A stretch of DNA of 12,500 nucleotides. Origin: Halisarca cf. caerulea (lineage: Eukaryota > Porifera > Demospongiae > Chondrillida > Halisarcidae). The stretch is taken from NCBI GenBank assembly GCA_963170055.1, contig CAUJGJ010000093.1:82501-95000 (forward strand), read 5' to 3'. Shown here one piece after another: positions 1 to 11,046 of the stretch (the stretch's first letter is position 1; each line of letters opens with the position of its first letter). The position numbers and the translations under genes were made by a program. Below the pieces are notes generated by a model that saw nothing but the letters and a program-made list of their open reading frames with translations, made no database searches and was not told the DNA's origin.

Positions 1-4149
<4,149 letters not shown>

Positions 4150-4797
4150 CCTCCCATGCTAAATACATCTTGACGTACAAAGCAATGCTGCAATAATATA
4201 ATATTATTGTAGAATAATATTATTCATTAATTTGGTGTATCCATAATTCTTAGTGACAAGTGTAGTCTGTGGTAAATTAATTTAATGATTTGCACTTTTG
4301 TAAACTTATTTTTGGTTAGCAGGGTTTTTGGCTTGTTTGTGGAGCTATGCTGATAGCAATGGCCAGGCATGGTTTTTATTAGCCATGGGCCGTGACTTGT
4401 TGGGTCACAGTGGCCCCGGCCCTCAGATCAGATTCTGTATATTATGTATATTACAATATACTTTGCTATTGCTCACTCTTGACCACTATCCCGGAAGAAA
4501 CCTTATACATATTATAATATGTGTAAGGTTTCTTCCAGGCGGATAGTGGTCAAGAGGGAGCAACTCAAAGTTAAGTATGTCATTATATACTGAGTGATAT
4601 AATCAGAGGGGCCGGGGTATACTGGCTCCCCCAGGGAAGTTTCTAGCTTTTAGACCTGATACCTGAGGCCATTTTAGGTCACTAGAAGCAGTTTCTGATT
4701 ACAGATCAGTCTATTGCTACTGTGCATGTACTGTACTCCATACATTAGCTGTCTACTAGACAATCCGCGAAAACCGCGAGAGTTTAGTCGCGCGAAA
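4150..4797. other. Intergenic region: gene A 3' flank and gene B upstream region
   Basis: It contains an AT-rich palindromic stretch at 4193-4232 (ATAATATTAT types) that interrupts a flank shared with gene B, then a 217-bp foldback element at 4408-4624, then about 170 bp before the first in-frame ATG. Just upstream of that ATG lies a CpG-rich patch (4761-4796, several CGCG). This could be promoter-proximal, but I see no clear TATA box or polyadenylation signal. Confidence 0.6.
4408..4624. mobile_element. Foldback MITE between genes A and B
   Basis: The outer ends are imperfect inverted repeats: CAGTGGCCCCGGCCCTCAGAT on the left (21 bases, so only its first 20 should be read as the core) and a right end containing CAGAGGGGCCGGGG and ending ACTG. 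The centre is a second, nearly perfect hairpin. Its left arm is about 4469-4505 (CTCTTGACCACTATCC, then GGAAGAAACCTTA) and its right arm about 4522-4562. It has no ORF. I saw no obvious target-site duplication. Confidence 0.75.
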
Positions 4798-4836
4798 ATG
4801 TACGCGTATACGGTTTATTCTCGCCAATATCCAAAG

Positions 4837-5130
4837 ATGCGTTCTACTGTTTTTGTCCTGGCTTGTCTGTTCACTTTGCAACTTCCTTCAGAACGATTTT
4901 CTTTGCCACTTGGTGCTGATTATGTGAAACTGTCTTTTACTTCGCGGGTGAAAAGGCAGGATGATCCTACGGCATGTCTCAACGACTTTGGCAAATTGCA
5001 GAGCAACCAGGAATGTCTGAGTCTGCTTGAAGATGGTACGACCACAAACGTTCAGGAATTCTGTTCTGGAGGCTGTGGAGCGAAGTTGAAACCTATATTT
5101 ACGGACGTGGTCAAAGACTGCGCTAATTCT
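4837..5130 (+). CDS. Gene B exon 1 (signal peptide, pro-region, first cysteine module)
   Basis: The exon has 98 codons and ends in phase 0 at donor GTATGT (from 5131). It holds the signal peptide, the RVKR site, and cysteines 47, 60, 76, 80 and 95 in the order C-x12-C-x15-C-x3-C-x14-C. The open frame continues past 5130 only into valine/cysteine codons from the TG repeat. The donor is supported by alignment with gene A, where similarity to the 1-80 segment stops being codon-like at the same point. Confidence 0.85.
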
Positions 5131-5257
5131 GTATGTGCTGCATACGTACGTGCATATTTACTTGGTGGGCGAGAGTCGTGTGTTGGGGTGAGAACATCGA
5201 CACACTATATGTGTGCGTGCGTGCGTGAGTGTGTGCAGTGTGTTTGTGCAGTGTGTT

Positions 5258-5346
<89 letters not shown>

Positions 5347-5351
5347 TGTGT

Positions 5352-5412
<61 letters not shown>

Positions 5413-8400
5413 CGTGTGTGCATGTATGCATGCTTGTGTGCGTGCGTGCGTGCATGCTTGTGTGCGTGCGTGCATGCATGCTTGTGTGCGTGCGTGCATG
5501 CATGCTTGTGTACGTGCGTGCATGCATGTGTGTGTGCGTGTGTGCGTGTGTGTGTGAAGCAAATAGTGATCTAGCCATCAGTTCATTGTGGCCATTTCCT
5601 TCAATGAGGTGTAACAGTTCATAAAAATGGCAGCATAAACATTACACAATTATCAGACACGACATGTGAGTTTAAGTAATAGTAGAACACATCAAAGTGT
5701 ATTGTTGTATGGCACAAAATGCCCGAGGGTGAGTGCTGTGAAAACGCATACAGCACACTTTGATGTGTTATAACGGACTTGTTGTACACATTTTACAATT
5801 TTTGAAGTAAAAAGACAGATTTGTAAGACAAATCAACTTTCATTCAGAAATATACCACGTGTGAGTTCAGTGATTACAGTGCTTGGTCGGCATCTATTCA
5901 AATATCGTATATCCAGAATTATTGGGGAACATTAAATTTGTGATTTGTGCAAGATCAGGCTGTAATTAAATATTGGCAGATTCTCTGAAATTTAATTTAG
6001 CAGTTGCACAGCAAATACAAAGCATAATAAGTAGGTATATATAAATTTGGTGATAAAAACTTGGTGATTTTGATCCTGGCCGCCAAAACGGTGAATTATA
6101 TATGTTGCCAATATTTCCTAATATACAGTATCAGCCTCCTATGGTCCTGCATCAATGTAGCAGCTGTTGAGTTTGTTGCTGGCGTATCTAATCATTCTGA
6201 TCAATGCCAATTAACCTTGCTACCAAATTTGGCTCAAGACGTCCCATGCAGGGGCGCTTGCAGGTTGTGTGCACACTTTTGTCCTGTTATGCCACTGAAA
6301 GTATGCTACATGAGATATATGCATACAGTTTTTGCTTTCAAATTTGATGTTACTACCCATCGTACAACAAATTTGCTTATAACCAGGGGATTCTCATTCA
6401 AGACAGTGGTTACCTTTTTGAACATTAACATGTTGCATGTGTACATTTGAGTTAACTATAAAAGTGTGGCAAGCACATTCTCATAGTAAATGTGCAGCAG
6501 CATATGTGCATGTGTTGCATGGGTTTGTATGCTTCGCATTTACCTTTGTTTTAACTTGCTTGACTTCTTGTTTCAGGAAACTATATATGTGGGTCTGTAC
6601 AAGGTGTTTGAAGATGGTTGCAAGAATTCTAGTGAGGTTAACGGCACCTACTGCCTGGTAGCCATTTCCAAGATCTATATAGCCATACAATCATCTACAG
6701 CATTTAAGGTTTGTGCATGGCAAGTATTTCGTATGTTTTCATTTTTTTTATAAAATGTGATGTATTAATTATAGTAGAATCATTACACCATAGATTCTTA
6801 ATATGAGTCTATGATTACACTGATTCCATAATATGCCTAAAAATATACTTATGTAGTATGAATACCTTGTCTTTTGATAGTTTCTGATCATGCATGATCA
6901 GATTCTAATATTCTTGACACTAATTGAAATTCTCTCTGCTATAGGTTTGTGCAATTACCTTGTAATCCATCCATTACAGGAAATTGTGTCTCTGTTTCCT
7001 GTACTCAGTATTATGGGATAGACTAATTTCCTGTCATCTTAAATTGACGTGTCTTTTAAGTTAATGAGGAGGGGACTCTCTACATACCCCTGTCTGTTGG
7101 CTCCAGAGGAAACATAGAGGTTGCAGATGTTCTCAAAACTTTTAAAAAATTTATTTCATTATAGAAGAAATCGTAGATAATATGTAATATCCATGGCTGC
7201 TCTATATCACAACATGCATGACTGTATGATATTATTATTATGCTGTCTCCTATATGCTTTTGACTTGCCTCCCACATACTCTTCAAAGCTAAAGTACCCC
7301 TCCCCCCTGACATATTTCCTGAAAACAACCCGGTTACATTATCCATGTTCTGAGATGTTGTAGTCAATATACACTATATACATATCTACTTGGCAATAGT
7401 ACATAAAGTTACTAGCAGTAAGATAAAATCGGCAAGACAAATACTTGAACAGCAAGGTGGTGTTGTAAGAGACATTTTTTCTGTAATTTACTAGTCATGG
7501 CCTGCTACGACCGTCCCACGTACACGTGGGACGGTCATAGCAGGCCAGACTAGTAATTACTGACCGAATCAAGTTTTGTCTGGTTGAATTCCTTAAATTG
7601 TCAATCCTCTTAATTTTGTTTTGGTATTTTTGCAGTCATTTGTCACATTCACTCATGATTTGTACTATACATTTCTTAATAATTGTATTTAAATTTCAAA
7701 TTACGTACTTATAATTTGAGGAGATATATATAGTATTTTATTCTTATGGTCTGGTACTGGTCTGAAGAGCTGGTCTGCTCTTCTACTATGCTAAACAGGA
7801 GTCCACACATGTAAGATATGTCCGATTTGGACATATTGTGAAGGAATTTCAAAATAGAGGACATTATTGAAGCGCTGAAACAACCCCCCCTTGTTTTTTT
7901 ACTGGAACGTAATATAAAAAAATATCTGAAATATGCCTATGTAAGAAAGGACATGATATCTACTTTGTATCTGAGTATAGGTTAGAGGCTTACCCAGTAC
8001 TTGAAAGGTTGTCTGTGGACCTTTCGTCACATGAAAGCGCAAAGATTGCAAATTCCGGTCGAAGAAATCGGGGTTTTGTATAGTAGGCTCAATATGTGGA
8101 ATGAAGTGTAACTTATTAAATCGAAAATATTTCATGAATTTCACTGCTTCATTGAATGACTTCAATATTCAAGGTTATCTACAAGAAAAACTCATAAAAA
8201 CACCATCCCGTTTGAAGAAGATTAGAGGGCAAAGGATTGAACCTTGGGGTACCCCTGAGTTAAGCATAATTTGAAATTTAACCTTTGATATAGAAGCAGC
8301 TTGGAAATGACCACCTAAGTATGAAACCAGCAAGTTGCATAGTGCTTGAGATGGGTTAAACTGTGTCGTCCGTTTTGTAAGCAGAAACTGGTGGTCAACG

Positions 8401-10953
8401 CTATCATAGGTTGGAGTATGTACGTATGATGCTATCAATTCAAGTAACTTTTGAGATATCCAGGAAGTCTAACCAGATCAACCTATCCAGGGACTTATAG
8501 CATGCGTCTGTTAGATACAGTGGAAAATGGTTAAGGAGAAACCCAGAGCGCACTGAAATTTAGTTCTTGTTAAAGTATTTCGTGTTAAACGTATGAAGAT
8601 AGTACATTCTATATACAGTTGGTTCACAGAAACTGTTCTTGTTAAGCAATATTTCCTGCATGTTAAACAACTTTGTGTTAACCAGTTTTCACTGTATAGA
8701 AGAAGGGATTCAGTTAAATGGCCATGCCTTGTTTTCATTGCTGTTCAGTTGATAAGTGAAAAGGGTTTACTTGACCCCCATTACCCCCCCCCATATGCCC
8801 CTGCCATATCTGCTCTTAAGGGAAGGCCATACAATCGTTGGGATACCACCGAACCAATAATTCAGACGAATAGTTCGTCGATGGTGAACATGTTCACCTA
8901 ACAAGGAATACCTAATTTGCATTCGGTGTTCCTCAAAATTGTTTTGTGTGGTCAATTTGTTGTTTATATACATTGCCGCACCTTTCGACAATGGTATGGC
9001 CTAACCTTTAGACTAATAGAGCAGGGCAAGAGTGTACTTATGGATGTAAGTGTGCTTTATCATTTGTACTCATCTTAATTGCATGTATGGAGATTATTAA
9101 TTGGTAGTCTTTTTCTTCTGCTCGTAGAACTGCTTTGAAGCTCAAGCTAATTCAACTGAGTGCACTGCAGACTGTCGTACTGTGAGTTTACTTGTAGCAT
9201 ATCACATACAGCGTACTAGTTGGTGTCTTGTAGGGGTTACGTGTTTGGCAATCAGTTTGCAACTCTGTGATGATATCGTGCAAATTTGGTAACTTATCCT
9301 GATTGGGGGCGTTTTCAATTAATTTTGAAATCAAATGCACCAACTTGAGTACATGCATTTCCAATGTACTACCCCAGAATTGGTTAAAGTGATTGATTCA
9401 CTTAATTGTTGACAACATCTAATTGTTCTGATACATTCTTTGATGGAACTTCATTTCCACACTGTGACAGTAAGCAGCTTGCTTTTCCTTTCCTGCCTAA
9501 CTGCACCGGTACCAGTCCTACTTCACTAGCTACAAACCTAGGCATACAATGTTAGCAATTGTCGTTTGATGCATTATTCACTTGTCATGCCAGTGTTCAA
9601 CATCGCCCACTAGTTTAATACAAAAGAGTACTACAAAAGTACATACAACAGTGTATAAAAAGCACAAACAGTTCACCTTCTCCTGTGACAACTAATTTAT
9701 CTTGATCCGTTATTGTATACTGATGCCATACATCATAATTATTTAGAGTCATTGGTCTTTTGGGTATTTTTTTAATAATATGTTCAAGAAAGGGGGAGTC
9801 GTCTGCCGGACCAGTTGATACTGGTTGCTTGTTTCCTTCGCTCACTGAGCAGTTGGTTGATAGAGCTTACTTCGTCCAGCTGTTGAGCTGTCTGTTGATT
9901 GCTGCTCACTTCCTTCCTTGGTCAGGCTGGCTGATGTGTGCTCCTTCCTTGGTCAGGCTGGCTGATGTGTGCTCCTTCCTTTGTTGGTCTGGCTGGCTGA
10001 TGTGTGCTCCTTCCTTGGTCAGGCTGGCTGATGTGTGCTCCTTCCTTGGTCAGGCTGGCTGATGTGTGCTCCTTCATTGATCAGGCTGGCTGATGTGTGC
10101 TCCTTCATTGATCAGGCTGGCTGATGTGTGCTCCTTCATTGATCAGGCTGGCTGATGTGTGCTCCTTCATTGATCAGGCTGGCTGATGTGTGCTCCTTCA
10201 TTGATCAGGCTAGCTGATGTGTGCCCCTTCATTGATCAGGCTGGCTGATGTGTGCTCCTTCATTGATCAGGCTGGCTGATGTGTGCTCCTTCATTGATCA
10301 GGCTGGCTGATGTGTGCCCCTTCCTTGGTCGGGCTGGCTGATGTGTGCTCCTTCATTGATCAGGCTGGCTGATGTATGCCCCTTCCTTGGTCGGGCTGGC
10401 TGATGTGTGCTCCTTCATTGATCAGGCTGGCTGATGTGTGCTCCTTCATTGATCAGGCTGGCTGATGCACGCTCCTTCCTTGATCAGGCTGGCTGATGCA
10501 CGCTCCTTCCTTCATTAGTCATGCTGGCTGATGCACGCTCCTTCCTTGATCAGGCTGGCTGATGCACGCTCCTTCCTTCATTAGTCATGCTGGCTGATGT
10601 GTGCTCCTTCATTGATCAGGCTGGCTGATGTGTGCTCCTTCCTTGGTCGGGCTGGCTGATGTGTGCTCCTTCCTTGATCAGGCTGGCTGATGCACGCTCC
10701 TTCCTTCATTAGTCATGCTGGCTGCATGCTTGCTCCTTCCTTCGTTAGTCAGGCTGCATGGCTGATGCATGCGTGCTCACTTTCTTTGACATGTCTGATG
10801 GACTGACTGATGCATGCTTGCTCCTTTGTTAGTCAGGCTGGCTGATGAATGCTTGCTTCCCTTCGAGTACTCGGTTGATAACCCACTGCTCTCACTTCCT
10901 TGTTCGTTGAACAAGCGCGCACACCCACCCACCCACCCACCCCACACACACAT

Positions 10954-11046
<93 letters not shown>

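Larger units (their letters stand above)
5131..6576 (+). other. Gene B intron 1 (1446 bp)
   Basis: A phase 0 GT-AG intron. It holds a long TG tract, a 24-bp tandem repeat, a hairpin element at 5686-5769, and AT-rich DNA from 5770 to 6576 in which I see no gene. Part of its 3' end resembles that of gene A intron 1. Confidence 0.75.
6709..9127 (+). other. Gene B intron 2 (2419 bp)
   Basis: A phase 0 GT-AG intron, nearly twice the gene A length. It contains the diverged exon-like stretch (about 6977-7145), a 61-bp palindrome insertion, and a block at about 7790-9005 with no match in gene A that carries a broken reverse transcriptase fragment and a MITE. The final 120 bp before exon 3 again align with gene A. 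Confidence 0.75.

Noticed and set aside
4150..4400. Polyadenylation signal of gene A
   Set aside because: Only AATAAT-like strings inside an AT-rich palindrome were seen. No AATAAA, so no site is called.
4714..5574. A single 286-residue open frame covering exon 1 of gene B
   Set aside because: Its start is TTG, and its last half is read-through into the TG repeat beyond the donor at 5131. Only 4837-5130 (or from 4798) is coding.
6061..6450. 129-codon + strand ORF in gene B intron 1
   Set aside because: The start is TTG, the composition is irregular, gene A has no counterpart, and it lies inside an intron supported by flanking conserved exons.
8593..8901. 102-codon + strand ORF
   Set aside because: It runs through the TA-flanked MITE and C-rich sequence, with no recognisable domain and no splice or start context.
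9906..10860. CRISPR array or coding repeat
   Set aside because: Units are contiguous without unique spacers, and the 31-bp period is not a multiple of three. It is a minisatellite in an intron.
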